The position numbers and the translations under genes are program-made. The notes beneath the pieces are model-generated. The model did not search any database, was not told the origin of the DNA, and saw only the letters and a list, made by a program, of their open reading frames with translations. From Chelydra serpentina (taxonomy: Eukaryota; Chordata; Testudines; Chelydridae), in assembly GCA_037349315.1 (NCBI GenBank), contig JBAIAC010000033.1, positions 17,254,001-17,318,000 on the forward strand: 64,000 bases of DNA. The letters are read 5' to 3'. This document shows, piece after piece, positions 52,218 to 64,000 of this stretch. Positions within the stretch are counted from its first letter, which is position 1, and each line of letters begins with the position of its first letter.

Positions 52218-54757
52218 GGAAGCAGGAAAAAGAGGTGCTCTTTTGTAGAAGTACAACTAATGTTTTCTATAACCTCAGCTTCAATATTCTGCATTTATGG
52301 TCCCAATAATTTGTAACTAAGCAGTGAATTACAACAGTACAACAGTGAATTACAACAAGACCGTGGTAAGTATTGGTTCAAAGAAAGAGAGTGCCATTCA
52401 TAATAAGGTACTGGTACAAGATCTCATCTGCTCTAAAAGGTGGCTAGATTGTTAGAAGGTTTAGTTGTGAACTCCTTTTGGCCTTGGATGTATTTTCCTC
52501 ATTTTAGTGTTGTGCAAGATCTAAAATCCAATTCACATTCTTGGCTTTGGGATTTTAAAATAAATCTCAGTTGTTCTTATTGCAGACTTCGTTGGCCTCT
52601 GCAGATGTGCTAGTGATCGAAGTTTCCCAACATGTCTCAGCAGGGATGAAAACTGATCCAACAGAACAGTCAAAAAGAGCTTTCTAAAAAATCTAAGAAG
52701 CAGCTCTCTTATCCCCTACAAGATTAATCAATCATTTATCAGATTAGCAATAGAGCCTCTCACTGGTCAGTGGACAGTGACAACTATGACATTATTTTCT
52801 TCTGTAGAATATTTTTATACAGCAAAAAGCCCTTTGTATTCACAGCAATTATATGTGGTGACACTCTGGTGAGTAGCAGCCTCATGTAGGTTATTGCTGA
52901 CGTGCGTGTGTGGTTGTTAGCACACGGTTGCTATTGTCAAATCAGGAGCTTGCATCAAAAACGTACAGTGTGCCATCTTCACCTTGGAGTATCCCTCCAT
53001 AGCTCATTTTATGGAGAGCCTGTAAAACGGGCTTTCCAGGGGTTTGGGGTGGAATACATCTGCCCTATGACTCCCCACTGAGTGATCTTTCAGGGGTCAT
53101 GTGTGGCACCCTGCTGGAATTTGCCCCTATTAATTTATATTGGTTTCTTCCAATGTGTGCAGACCTCTACAGGTGTTCAATGTTCTACGGGCAACAGGAG
53201 TTAGGCACTTTATCTGCTCAGGTGCTTCTGTAAATCCCACTAGAAACCAATCTGCATCTTTTGGCAAGTAAAGGACTGTGTAAATCTGGCCCTACGAGCC
53301 TATCCCGTAAAAATACACAATACAGTACCAAGTGCTGCCCTTACATAAATAACTAGCCAGAAGAACCCTCCAGCCTCCCAGCCAATGCTCTCCCCCAAAG
53401 CCCAGTGAGGAGTGCAGCATGCCCGGAAGGCTATCAGATCCGAGATCAGGCAGATCAAGGTGGGAGCACGTTCCACATTCGAGGAACCCACTCCAGGAAT
53501 GCCCTAGAGCAGTGAAATAGCTCTGACGGAACCAGAGCACGTACTGCGCTACAGATATTTTCTCAATAGAAAAAAAATCTCAAAAACACTTTCCAACTGT
53601 TTGGGCTCAGATTTCCAGCCAAAGCTTTTACTCAATCTCTGTAAGGCTTTACTCAAAGCCTTTTTGAGTTCGTGTCACAGCAGGCTCAGCATCTCGCCCC
53701 ACATGATGTTAATAACTAAACATTCACTGATCTGCCCTCCGTTCAGCCACCGGTAGATTTTATTTTGCCTGCAATAGTGGGATGACGGGCTAGATTTACT
53801 AGTATAATAAGGAGGAGGGCAGCTGTGGTCTGTCCCTTTATTGCAAACTGAGTGCAGCCCTTGGGTCCCTGACGGGCAGCCAATGCAGCTTGGGTGCCCC
53901 AGTTTAAAATGTTAAGGCAAATCCAACTCCTGCTCCCCACTCTTGAAAGCATGCAAGGCAGAAATGCTGCTTTTTTTGTTGCGTGAGGGAGGGGAACGAG
54001 GGAGGGCAGGCAGCCAGGAGCCAGCACAGGGAGCCCCAGGGTGGGGGTTGTACTGCTCACTAGGGCTGGTGGTTAGAGCATGTGAACAATGGGGTCACAC
54101 GAGTGACCCCCAGGTCTCTCAGTCTCCTTGGTGATACCTCAGTGGCTTGGACTGGCAGCAATAAGGTCAGCTTAAGGGAGAAGATAAAAAGGCTGTGTGC
54201 AGTGGGAGCCTGGTGGGGGGTGTTAGGAACCTCCTGGAGGGAAGGGGGGAAGCGGGGAATTGAAGTTGTCCCCATGCTGGCTGAATGGGTCAGAAGGAAG
54301 ATCTCCAGAAACACAAGCTATTTCCTAGTCTTTGTAACTAGACCCAAGTGGACCCACCTGGCCTTAGCTTTGGCAGTGTCCGCCTAGAGAGGTCGCTAAC
54401 CATTTATTTCGTTGCCATCTGATCTCCTCTCTCTATTCTGAGTAGCCCTGGTTTTGAATGTGACCAGTTGGGTTTTGCTTTGGATTCTTTGTGGGCTTCA
54501 CACAGGCCAGCCTCGAGAGGCGGAACCACCTGCCAGCCCAGCTCTCCCAGGTAGTGCAAGGGGAAGTGTCCCGGCTCGGGATTCTCATTCATAGGGTGTG
54601 TCACATGCAAGGCTGTGTTGACAGATGCAGGAGAAACACTGAATGCCTGTAGATGAGTGTAAGGGGCTTAAGGGGATGCCTCAGCTTTGCTTGAAGGCCA
54701 CGTTTTACCCTTGACCAATTAACGTTGCTCCTACCCACTTGCCCAGGCACAGGCGGT
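52218..54757. other. Intergenic or 3' UTR-flanking DNA, nothing recognised
   Basis: Chance open frames only. 53290-53930 is G/C-richer and may be an old LINE, but I could not match it to a family. Confidence 0.3.
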
Positions 54758-54765
54758 GAGGAGAC

Positions 54766-54887
54766 TAGGGTGACCAGACGTCCCGCTTTTATAGGGACAG
54801 TCCCGATTTTGGGATCCTTCTTATATAGGCTCCGAATTACCCCCCACCCCCATCCCAATTTTTCACATTTGCTGTCTGGTCATCCTA
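54766..54887. mobile_element. hAT MITE, 122 bp, perfect 8-bp target duplication
   Basis: Ends TAGGGTGACCAGACG and, on the - strand, TAGGATGACCAGACA; flanks GAGGAGAC at 54758-54765 and 54888-54895. The interior has TATAGGGACAGTCCCGATTT and CTTATATAGGCTCCGAATTA. No coding sequence. Confidence 0.93.
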
Positions 54888-54895
54888 GAGGAGAC

Positions 54896-57800
54896 AGACA
54901 TGAAAAATCTTCACTGGCCTTCTAATTTCTGCCTTTACTCCCACCCCTACTTTCACTGCCCTCGCCCTTGCTTTCTGTCATCTCACAGCACAGCTGCTGT
55001 GTCTTTTGATGAACTTCACAAGAAATTACGGGAGGAGCGCTCGTTAATGGCAGAAAACGGTGCTAACGAGACAGCTGGTTTTGTGCCGCTGTTTGCAGCA
55101 GCTCACACAAGGGAGAGTGAGTTGCGAGAAGAAATTGGTGAGAAGTGCTTTGAGATTGTTAGGTATAAAGGTCAGAGGATTATTGCGCTCTGCCTTTGGC
55201 TCTTTCACACAAAAGCAAAGGGCTCTTTGGAGAGTGGTGCTTGGTCCCGCATCCTTTTCACCACATGGCTCCTTTTGAAGTCAGTGGGAGTTTTGGCTGT
55301 GAATGAGCTACAAGACTGGGGCCAAAGGTTATTCGAGCCCATGCTCTCACTCTGAGCTTCCATTTTAGGAGTCAACTTCTCATCCTGCTCCTCTGGCTTT
55401 TCAAAATTAAAAAGTAATAAAACAGCAGAAGGTTCTTCTCTTACAAAAAGAAAAAGGGATTGGAGGAGCTATTTCCACATAATCTCTGAGCATGTGTCTT
55501 GATTGCTGGGCCCTCATTCCTGTTGACTCTAAACTCTGTCCCATATGGGGCCTGAGCACCAGTGATTACAGGCCAAAATAAAATCAAGTGGGAGTTTTGC
55601 TCCTACAAAAGGTACAGAATCCTTCCCAGGTGAGTGAAATTCGTGGCAGCATGAATGCAGCAAGCTGCATTTACCTGTGGACCTTCGCCTCCCTCTGCTG
55701 CCATTCACAGCAGTAAGCCCCCCCCGCCCATGTCTTTTTGTGTAATGATCAAAAAGCCAAATTTTATCAATTTGTATTGACATGAAAATGTTTGGTGTAG
55801 CTTAAATCCAGCATTCCACTGGCAGGGACGTGACTCTGCCAAGACTTGTGACATTTCAAGTAGCTCTGGTCAATTTCTTTGTCTGTGGGTTTCCATTTCT
55901 CTGTATGCAGCCAGGGCACCACATTCTGTTCCCAGGGACAAGTTGCAGCCAACCTTTCTGAAGACTTGTGTTCAAAAAGCAGCTTATGGTCAGCTCTCAA
56001 TTGCTGCTGGTTGGCGGGGGAGGGGGCAGAGAGAGGGAATGTGACATTCCTATAAATGTTCTAATACTTGTATTTTTAATTAACACAATTCCACTAGGTG
56101 CCAGAATCTCTGCATAGAAATCAGTAAATCTCTGTTGTAACAGGCTTTTTCTTCACCCTGACATCCATTTAGAAACTGATGAACATCCACTATAGCTGAA
56201 CACTTGGGGTTTGCTGCTGCAGAAAAAAAACAAACAAAAAACAACACCGCCCCCCCTCCATCTCATTCCTGCCTGAGTGGCGTTTTTAAAGCAGAGTTTT
56301 GCTCGGAAGGATCCAAGCCACAATGAAATGCTTTAAAATATTCATGCTATGCTTGTCCATTCTAGTACAGCAGATGAGCACAAACAAAAGCAGGACGAGG
56401 GCGACTCCCTTAATGAGGGTCTGGCTGCCTCCTAGAGCCAGCTGCCTGATTTAATCGAGTCTGACATTAGAGAGAGACACTCTGGTGAGCAAGAAAAGGC
56501 AGCTAGGCTAAAGCAATTGCACAGATCATTGGCCTCTCTGGTCTTTGCTGTTTTCAGTTGGTATTGAAAGCCCTTCAATATACTGAACGGTGTAGAATCG
56601 GAAAACTACATTTCAAATCGTGCTAATTCGATCTTGCATCACTACAGGCTCCTGCCCCCATTCATACGCCCTCTGGAGAACGAGTCAAGCTGTACCAGTG
56701 AGTGCTGTATAAATGAACAAAGATGCGAAGTTATCCGCTGTTAACTCCGTCATGTTCCCATCTGCACAGAACATGAATCTGATACAGCGTTCGGAGCTGC
56801 AGGATAACAAGGCTACAGAGCTAGGAAATGACTGAGTGGTATCTGTCCAGTAGGCCAGTGGTAGCATTTCCTGCTAGTCCACACACCCAATGTGGCAGCT
56901 GCACACGCTGGGGGCTCATTTCACACATTGATTAGGGTTTATTGGAAGTCTAATGGGCATTTCAACCATATCTCCACACTGCTGGGCAGAACAGAGGGAT
57001 AACAACACAGGTCTGCAGGAACCCACCCTGGGGGGATTTCCATCTCACTGTTACCGGACAAAGACCTGTTGGTATCTGCCTTTGTCCACTAGAGGGCGAA
57101 CTAGCACTTTAATACATTGCTGTATATTTTCTAATTTGCTTGCTGGTTTTTTGGTTTAACATTTCTTTAACTTCATACTGTCCAGTGTATAGAGCATGGG
57201 ATTAGGAACATCCCAAACTTTAGAAATTAAGGGGGATCCTCTCAAAAATAATCACCTTCTATAATGTACTCAGCGATTATTGCTGTGTGCCCCTGTTGGA
57301 TGTATGGTGCAGGGTGTATTAGGAAATGTAATTGAGGGTAACTACTGTAATAAGCTTTCCTTTTGACCCATTGGCTCTGTCGTATATTTCGAGTGACACA
57401 CCAGTACCTGTGCTGGGGTAGACCCTGGACCAGATTGCATTCTGGTGTACTTAAGCAGCACTCCAATGAAGTCAATGGAATTGTACCCGGTTACCCCAGC
57501 TCTGAATTTGCCCCCCGCCCCACCCGACGTTATGTTCACATCACAAATCTGCACTAATGGGGAAAAACTGATGCAGTGGATCATACAAGAGAATGAAAGT
57601 AAGTCAGACAAAAGTACCCAACATCCAGCACAAATCTAGAAAGAAAGGCGATAGGAGGATATGCTACCAGTCCCTCCCCGTTACAGGTGGCCATCACAAA
57701 GACTGGGAAGGTACAGCTTTTGAAAGATTATTTCTACAGTGCAATCTATGCAGGTTAATGAAAACCAAAATGGTGGTAAGTTTTAATTCAAATGTCATCA

Positions 57801-58955
57801 TGTATTGTTATAGCCATAGTCTTAAAAGCAGTTTGACAGTTATTAATGGAAAGTTCACAATTGGGGTTAGTCTCTAAGCAGTTGTTTGCATGGCATACTG
57901 TAATTTTAGTGGAGAGTTCAAGTGAAAAATCATAGGTTGTCTCTAATAACATGGGGGTCTCATTCTTTTGCTCCTCTCTCTCTCTCTGACTTCTTAATGA
58001 AATGAGTAAGTCAGTGACAGTTGTTTTAATAGCTGTGTAATGCAAACACTGTCCTTGACCAGGAGTTAGAGGGCATGATCCTGCACTCCCCTGAAGTCCG
58101 TTGGGGCACAATCCTGCACATGCTTAGTGCTAACATCATACATAGTCCCATTGACTTCAGGGAGAATAGCCACAAGCTTCATGTTAAACTCCCACTTGAG
58201 TGCTTACTGCTTTGCCGGATTGAGGCCTCAGAGTTTCAGGTGCCCAAGGAAGACAGGATCAGGTCCATAGTTTGCAATTATAGGACCACAATTTACAAGA
58301 CTGCTCAGTCCCTGATTCTGTGCACACAGTTTCTACATAGGCAAATGTCCAGTTAGCTGCCATTCAAAATCAACGGTCAGCTGATCCATCTAAGTGATGC
58401 TTTGCATACATAATTATGACCATTACCCATTCCCTCGCTGTAAGTGTGCATGCACATATCTGGGTTTGTAAGCATCTGCAGTTCTGACCATTTGGGCCAC
58501 AGCAATGCTGTTTGTATCCTTCTCACTTAGGTTTTGTTGAACAACCAACTGTTCCTGTTTTCAGGATGTTTAATGTGAGTTTAAACATTCCATCCTAGCT
58601 GGAATTTGGTACGTGAGGGCTCCTGCTAACGAATTTGCAAGAAAAGTTTGACTCTTTTGACAGGCTGATCCTGCCATCCTAAACGGGGCAAATCTCCCAC
58701 TGAAGCCAAAGGGAGTTTTTGTCCAAATCAGGTTTAATGGGTGGATGGGACCCTAAGGGTAAAAATCTCATCCCCAAGACACAGCAGAGTTTGGGGAAGA
58801 TGGAATTCCCCTCCCAACCTGCAGTGCTGGTCACCTGCATAGAGGATGGTGATCTAATGACCACTGAAGTCAGTGGGAGTCTTTCAATTGATTACAAAGG
58901 GTGTTGGATCAGGTCCCAGCGCTGTGGGGGCTAATAGTGCCCTGGCCTACTGCAC
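54896..58955. other. Intergenic DNA, no gene recognised
   Basis: The 151-residue frame at 54900-55355 resembles no family I know and lacks support. Remnants of the palindromic repeat group occur at about 57420-57500, 58070-58215 and 58655-58745. Confidence 0.35.
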
Positions 58956-58959
58956 CTCT

Positions 58960-59200
58960 TAGACATCATTAATAAATACTAATCCTTTGCACTCTGTGTA
59001 GCACTTTTCACCAAAGATTTCAAAGTGTTTCACAAAGGTGAGTACCGGCCGTACCCTTCCCATAGTACAGATGGGGAAACTGAGGCATAGAGAGGTTTAA
59101 TAATCTGCTCCAATTCACACAGTGGGTCACGGATAGAAATCTGTGAATACAAGCCAGCTCTCTGAAACCCCAGTCCCTGCTTTTGCCACTAGATTGTGTT
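58960..59200 (-). repeat. MIR-type SINE remnant
   Basis: On the + strand ACAGATGGGGAAACTGAGGC and ATAGAGAGGTTTAATAATCT are the reverse complement of the MIR segment AACCTCTCT...GCCTCAGTTTCC; AGCACTTTTCACCAAAGATT lies in the tail part. Confidence 0.7.
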
Positions 59201-60173
59201 GCCTAGTACCTTACCCTGTCAGACTAAATTCAGTTACCAGCCATCCGTTTGTTCCCAGTATATTTATTCCAGATCTCAGCCATATTTTCTCTTTTTCTCC
59301 CTCTGGTTCAGCGAAGCCTGTGCTCACCGTACACAGTCGCGCTGGGAGATGAGCTCCCATCACATACATATGCAAGAAGCTTTGGAACATAAGTAGAGCA
59401 GTAAAGGGAGCGTGACTCATCCAAGAGCATCTGGGGGCGACGTTGTCATGACAACAGAGCTTTTAACTTGGTATCTTTGTATTATTCAGGCTTCAGAGCT
59501 TTTAATTAACGGCTGGATTCCTCTCCCTCCATTTCCCCAGACTCTTAATATTCCACCTCATTCAAGGTGCATGGGAAGCCTCATCCAGATTTCAAACAAG
59601 CCAGCCAATGATCAGCTCAACAGAGAGCCAGTCCACACAGCCCAGGAAAGAAAAGAGGGCAGGCCCTGGGGTTTAAAGAGAGGCATTAAATACGGGACAG
59701 GCTTTCCAGATGAGGCCAGGGTTAATCATCATCCCAGTTAAAGGGCTTCCCCTGCAAGTCACTGCTCCTTGAATCCTCTGTAAATGGGGGGCTAAGCATG
59801 GAGGCACCCTCCACGCAGCCGTAAGGACGGAGCAGATCCCCTGCCAAATCGATAGGGGTGAATGAGTGTTCAATGCTGTCCCTTCCCCAGCCACTTTGTC
59901 CTCTCCCATCCCCTCGTGCAGACACATGGAGAGCCCTTCACAGGCAGGATCCCAGGAAGGGGAGCAGCTGACATCAAGGAGGCAGCTACACAGACAGGGA
60001 GAGATCCAAAGTCGGCGTGTTCCCTCCACACATGGATCCGGAGAGAACGATCCTCTCGCCGCTTTGGGCTGCAGATGGCCCTTCATTAAAAGTCACCAGG
60101 GAGTTGTGAGTATGGATGTCGCGGGGAATGAAGTGCTCTGCAGGTGGGAAGTTCTGTGCAAAGGCACGTGGTG
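59201..60173. other. Intergenic DNA, nothing recognised
   Basis: No repeat or exon could be named; open frames here overlap on both strands and look like chance. Confidence 0.35.
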
Positions 60174-60581
60174 GGCCTGGTGTACACTACAGAGTTAGGG
60201 CAAAACAAGGCAGCTTACGTCAACCTAACTCTGTAAGCGTCTACACTAAAATTTCACTCCCGCCGACATAACTCACCCGCTACAACGACTTAACTCCGCC
60301 TCTGCGAGAGGTGTAGCATTTAGGTCAACCTAGTTGGGCCAATGCAGTGTTAGTGTGGACAGTGCATTACTTACATTGTCTTTAGTGGCTTCCAGGAGGT
60401 GTCCCACAAGGCCCCAGCTTGACCACTCTGGTCACTGTTTTGAACTCTGCTGCCCTGCGGCCAGGTACACCCCTCTCCCCTTTAAAACCTTGCAAATTTC
60501 TGAAATTCCATTTCCTGGTTGCCCAGCTTGCAGAGTTTATCTAGCAGCTCTCGTGCACGCCTAGCACCTGCCCAGCTGACC

Positions 60582-61130
60582 ATGCCAACTACACGCTGCA
60601 GACACACTCCTGCCTGGACTACACAGGAGATATTGGATCTCCTGGGTCTGTGGGGAGAAGAGGCTGTGCAAGCACAGCTCCGATCTAGCCGTAGAAATGT
60701 CGATATCTATGAGAAGAACGCTTGGGGCATGGAGGAGAAGGGCTACAAAAGAGACCAGCAGCAGTGGTCAGGCCCTTTATTTGACATCCCCTCATTGTGA
60801 AAGCCAAGGAGCTGCAGCAGATGTACCAGAAAGCGAGAGAGGCCAACAATCACGCTGGTGTGCAGCCGCAGACTTGCTGCTTTTACAAAGAGCTGCATGC
60901 CATCCTCGACAGAGAAGCCACCCCCACCCCCCAAGAGCCCGGTGGATACCTCAGGGGAGCACAAGTCACAGGCCCCTGCCATGAACAGCGAGGTGGAAGT
61001 GGAGGAACAGGAGGAGTATGGGGGACAGCCAGCCAGCAGATCCAGCAGGGCAGTGTCCCAGGACCTGTTTTTGGCTCCTGGACAGTCCAGCCAGTCCTGA
61101 AAGTCCAGAACAGGTGAGCCTGATGCAGGG
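60582..61130 (+). pseudogene. Harbinger Myb/SANT-like gene, disrupted by an insertion
   Basis: ATG at 60582 begins MPTTRCRHTPAWTTQEILDL and continues LGLWGEEAVQAQLRSSRRNV. At about 60768 a ~31-bp foreign piece replaces a few expected bases, and a stop follows at 60798; the next part of the protein (KAKELQQMYQKAREANNHAG, then CFYKELHAILDREA) is in another frame. A second shift follows in the proline/acidic tail. The tryptophan lost in the copy at 4596 is present here. Confidence 0.75.
60768..60798 (+). repeat. 31-bp segment repeated at 62944-62974
   Basis: TCAGGCCCTTTATTTGACAT followed by CCCCTCATTG is found at both places with about one mismatch. At 60768 it interrupts the Myb-like coding sequence; at 62944 it lies in plain intergenic DNA. 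Confidence 0.8.
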
Positions 61131-61629
61131 GAAGGAACCTCTAGACAGTATGCAGTTTGCTTTGAAATTGCAGGGATGGAACCCTCAAAGTAGCAGGACA
61201 CATCTGTTGATTTACTCTTTACTTGCGCTGGAAGAGGTAGTGAAACAACCGAGAGAGGTAGAGTTGCTGTCTGCTTCTCATTCCCCTGTAGAGTTAGGCA
61301 GAGGCCCTGTGGAACAGTTTGTTTACGTGCACTGGGGTGTCCCGTGAATCCTCCATGGAGACCTCAAGGAAACTTTCCTGTAGCTAGTCTGCAATCCTCA
61401 GCCCATGTTTTTGGTCAGGGCTGCCTTATTTCTTCCACTGCGGTAGGACACTTTCCCACACCACTCAACGATTACTTCAGTAGGCACCATTGCAGTACAC
61501 AGGCTTGCAGCAAACAGCCCCGGTCTGCAGCCAGACGCCTGCAGGAGCTGTTCCCTTCCAGCCTCCGTTACCCTGAGGAGTGAGATATCAGTTAGAATCA
61601 CCACCGCCTGTGGAAAACGGTGCCAGTAT

Positions 61630-61930
61630 TCAGTTCAGTTGCCCTATCTGCATATACTCATGCCTGTGAGCTATCCCCCTAAGCTCTTCCCTGGTATCCA
61701 GCTGCTCAAAAGCAGCAGAGAGCCGTACCACCTCCGCCCTGCACCCGGCAGAAACTTTTCCCCCCTTTGCTTCACACATATTGTGCGGGACACAGCAGGA
61801 AGCTATAACCACTGGGATATTTTTGTCACTAAGGTCCAATCTCGTGAGTAGACAGTGCCAGCGACCTTTCAAACATCCAAAGGCACATTAAACGGTCATG
61901 CTGCATCTGCTGAGCCTGTAGTTGAAGGCT
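61630..61930 (-). pseudogene. Harbinger transposase C-terminal remnant
   Basis: On the - strand: FNYRLSRCSMTV, then TAA exactly where the catalytic Glu codon of VECAFG should be (61888-61890 on +), then CAFGCLKGRWHCLLTRLDLS and IPVVIASCCVPHNMCEAKGG. The catalytic Glu is thus lost, and the first two catalytic Asp motifs are deleted with the rest of the N-terminal part. Confidence 0.8.
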
Positions 61931-62309
61931 TGTGACACAGGTGGTGGACAGCGAGGAGGAACATGCGAGTTTGTGGGGATTTTTGAAAAGAGCCGTGAAA
62001 AATTATGGGATGCAGATGACATTATGGGACATTGGAATCATGTTCCCAGTCACCCCTGTGCGACTCATTTGGCCCTATGAGGCTTTGCAAAACCTTCCCA
62101 AAACACCCTGCGCTAGACGGTGGCGAGTTGCACGGTGGGATAGCTACCCTTGGTGCATGGCTCTCTGCATCGATGCAAGTGCTGCTAGTGAGGACGCGCA
62201 CTGTCGACACAAGGAGCATAATGTGGACACACAAAAGCGGTTTAATTACTGCGGCAGCTGTGTGCCAGCATAACTTAGGTGGACATAATTTTGTAGTGTA
62301 GACAGGGCC

Positions 62310-64000
62310 TTTGTTTCTCAGCTCTGATCCTGGTGGCCAAACCCTCTCTCCGCACCCTCAGGTTTATCTCCCTTCCCTGCCTTTTCGTTATGATTTAAAC
62401 AGACACTCTTTCCCTGGGGATGTTTCCATAAACACTCGAGATCTGCATGAACGGTTTCACTTTACCCGTCCCTGGCCAGTCGAAGATCCAAACTCTACCC
62501 TCTGATGGGTGCACATGGTTCCATCATTGTTAATGGGGGCAGGGGCATCTCAGGGCACAAGGTGGCCTGTGTCAGCCCTTCTGGAATCAGCACCTCCTGC
62601 CAGTCACTCAGCTGCCCTTAATTCAAGAGCACACCCAGCAGTTCGCAAATAAACGGTATTCCAGTTCTGTGCAACTCTCCGGAAAGTTAGGATTTAACCA
62701 CCAGCGTGAGCAGAATAGCTGGGATTCTCACTCTTTTCAATTGCTGTAATAATTTGGGTTCTTCACAGCAGATTCAGCCCGAGACAGAGCTCCTTCAGCT
62801 GGGATTTAGTCTACGTCTGGGAAAACTGGGACAACTGGCGATTAAGTGACTTGCACAAGGTTAAAGCTTTTGCACGATCCTTGGAGATGCTGAGGGCCCG
62901 TTATCACTAGCGAGAGACAAAGGCAGCTCAGGATCGTGCAGGATCAGGCCCTTTATTTGACATCCCCTCACTGTAACATTTTCCTTTTGGCAGCAGCAGC
63001 AGCATGCTGGCAGAGTTCTGTGAACAATGTGAAACAAAATGGCGTTATGTTCTTGTTGAAATTTAAATAATTTCCAGAGACACTGGCTGCTGCCGAGAAA
63101 GAGACTCTGCACTCTGGGGGCTTAGATGCACACCCATAACCTCCAGGCAGGTCAATGGGAGCTGGGCACTCACAGCTGAGAGCAGGGTTTACTTTACATG
63201 CAGCATCCCCAGGGGTTTAAAAACCAGCATCAATTTACCATTACTGTATGCAACACACATCTGTTATGGCTTGTTTTCTGCAAACTGTACTTTTAACTGG
63301 AAAGACCTCACACTCTGCTGCTATTTTGTGTTCAGATGCAGTATAATATGCTCTGTGTTCTCCCAGGAAGCCCATAGTTTTGTTTGGCAGCAGCCTAGCT
63401 AATTATTGCATAAAAAAGAGACCTTTTTTTGGCAGGGGGTGAGGGTGGAATATACTGCAGGGAGTCCCATTACTGTGAGATGATCGCCATTCTTGTGTTC
63501 TGGGTCATTAGTTTCATGAGAACTGTGTACCACCGATGCACTAACTCTTGGGATTATGTATATGAAGCGTGTGTTCAGATGGAAGGAGCAGTGGGAAAGG
63601 GATAGGGTCTGAAATCTACCCCAGTGGCTGTTCGAGAGAGGGAATGTGAATCAAACAGGGAAGAAGGAAAACTAACCCTGAGCAAACTGTCCTTCATGGT
63701 CAGGATAATTAGCTGGAAAAGGCTTCATAACAAAGGAAATGCTGGTTACAATAGGCGCTATAGAACACCTCTTTGGTCTCAAGATGAAAGCAAGAGTAGA
63801 TGGTGACAGGGTGTTCCAGGGAGGAGAGAAGCAGCAGCCAGAGGACAAGGTATGCAATTAACCACAGAAGAGCCCCTCTTCAAAAATGAGGGTCTGCAAT
63901 TAGCAGCTCAAGGGAAACAGATTATCAATCTGTGCTGAGCTCCCATAGAGATGGGCCAAACAGCTAGTAATTGAGGTGCACAGGCCACCTCCAGGAGAGA
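62310..64000. other. Intergenic DNA to the end of the window
   Basis: Apart from the 62944-62974 segment nothing was recognised. No TMOD3 coding exon occurs here. Confidence 0.4.

Larger units (their letters stand above)
60174..62309 (+). mobile_element. Internally deleted Harbinger transposon
   Basis: The left end GGCCTGGTGTACACTACAGA and, on the - strand, GGCCCTGTCTACACTACAAA form the terminal repeats. It carries a Myb/SANT-like frame on + and only the C-terminal end of a transposase on -, so the element lost its central and N-terminal transposase part (2.1 kb against ~4 kb in the copy at 4196). No convincing 3-bp duplication: left flank GTG, right flank TTT. Confidence 0.8.

Noticed and set aside
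54900..55355. 151-residue + strand frame
   Set aside because: No recognisable domain, no splice or start support, and isolated in repeat-poor intergenic DNA.
60174..62309. Target-site duplication for the second Harbinger
   Set aside because: The flanks GTG and TTT do not match, so no duplication is claimed although the terminal repeats are clear.
47116..64000. TMOD3 exons, expected downstream of TMOD2 in other vertebrates
   Set aside because: No tropomodulin-like segment (for example a second MALPFRK or FIPK motif) was found after 47115; TMOD3 may start beyond the window.

Overview
This window is vertebrate nuclear DNA, most likely from a hidden-necked (cryptodiran) turtle. The taxonomic clues are a tRNA-derived SINE of the turtle Cry (tortoise Pol III) type at 17093-17278 whose 3' tail matches the CR1 LINE end, several CR1 LINE copies, Harbinger, hAT and Tigger DNA transposons, Penelope-like elements and LTR remnants. 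Gene density is very low, and nearly all other open frames are transposon-derived or chance.

The only host gene seen is a complete set of coding exons for neuronal tropomodulin, TMOD2, on the + strand from 13990 to 47115. Nine coding exons (126, 157, 123, 87, 131, 108, 144, 145 and 35 nt) join in frame with GT-AG introns and give 351 residues plus a stop, the length expected for TMOD2. Exon 2 (18012-18168) lies in a frame that looks non-coding when read as a continuous ORF, so it is easily missed. The sequence before 13990 is probably a 5' intron and that after 47115 the 3' UTR and intergenic DNA. No exon of the expected neighbour TMOD3 was recognised.

Layout. 1-4127: AT-rich DNA with old LINE pieces, a 147-bp palindrome, and a Penelope-like insertion inside an old CR1. 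4128-9733: a Tigger-like transposon split by a full-length Harbinger (4196-8160) that carries both a Myb/SANT-like gene and a DDE transposase gene, each broken by one visible lesion. 9734-13989: quiet DNA with a Harbinger-type MITE. 13990-47115: TMOD2, whose introns hold CR1, the SINE, a Tigger-like element, five hAT elements or MITEs, an RTE-like LINE with a 5' inversion and a solo LTR nested in it, and an antisense solo LTR filling most of the exon 6-7 intron. 47116-64000: probable 3' UTR and intergenic DNA with a Penelope-like fold-back insertion, a 122-bp hAT MITE and a second, internally deleted Harbinger (60174-62309).

TMOD2 caps actin-filament pointed ends together with tropomyosin. 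The remaining features are selfish DNA and do not form a functional system with it. I found no evidence of an undescribed biological system. The most informative signals are structural: nested insertions with target-site duplications, hammerhead-ribozyme-like cores in the Penelope-like termini, an apparent templated insertion inside the second Harbinger, and an LTR promoter sitting antisense next to a TMOD2 exon.
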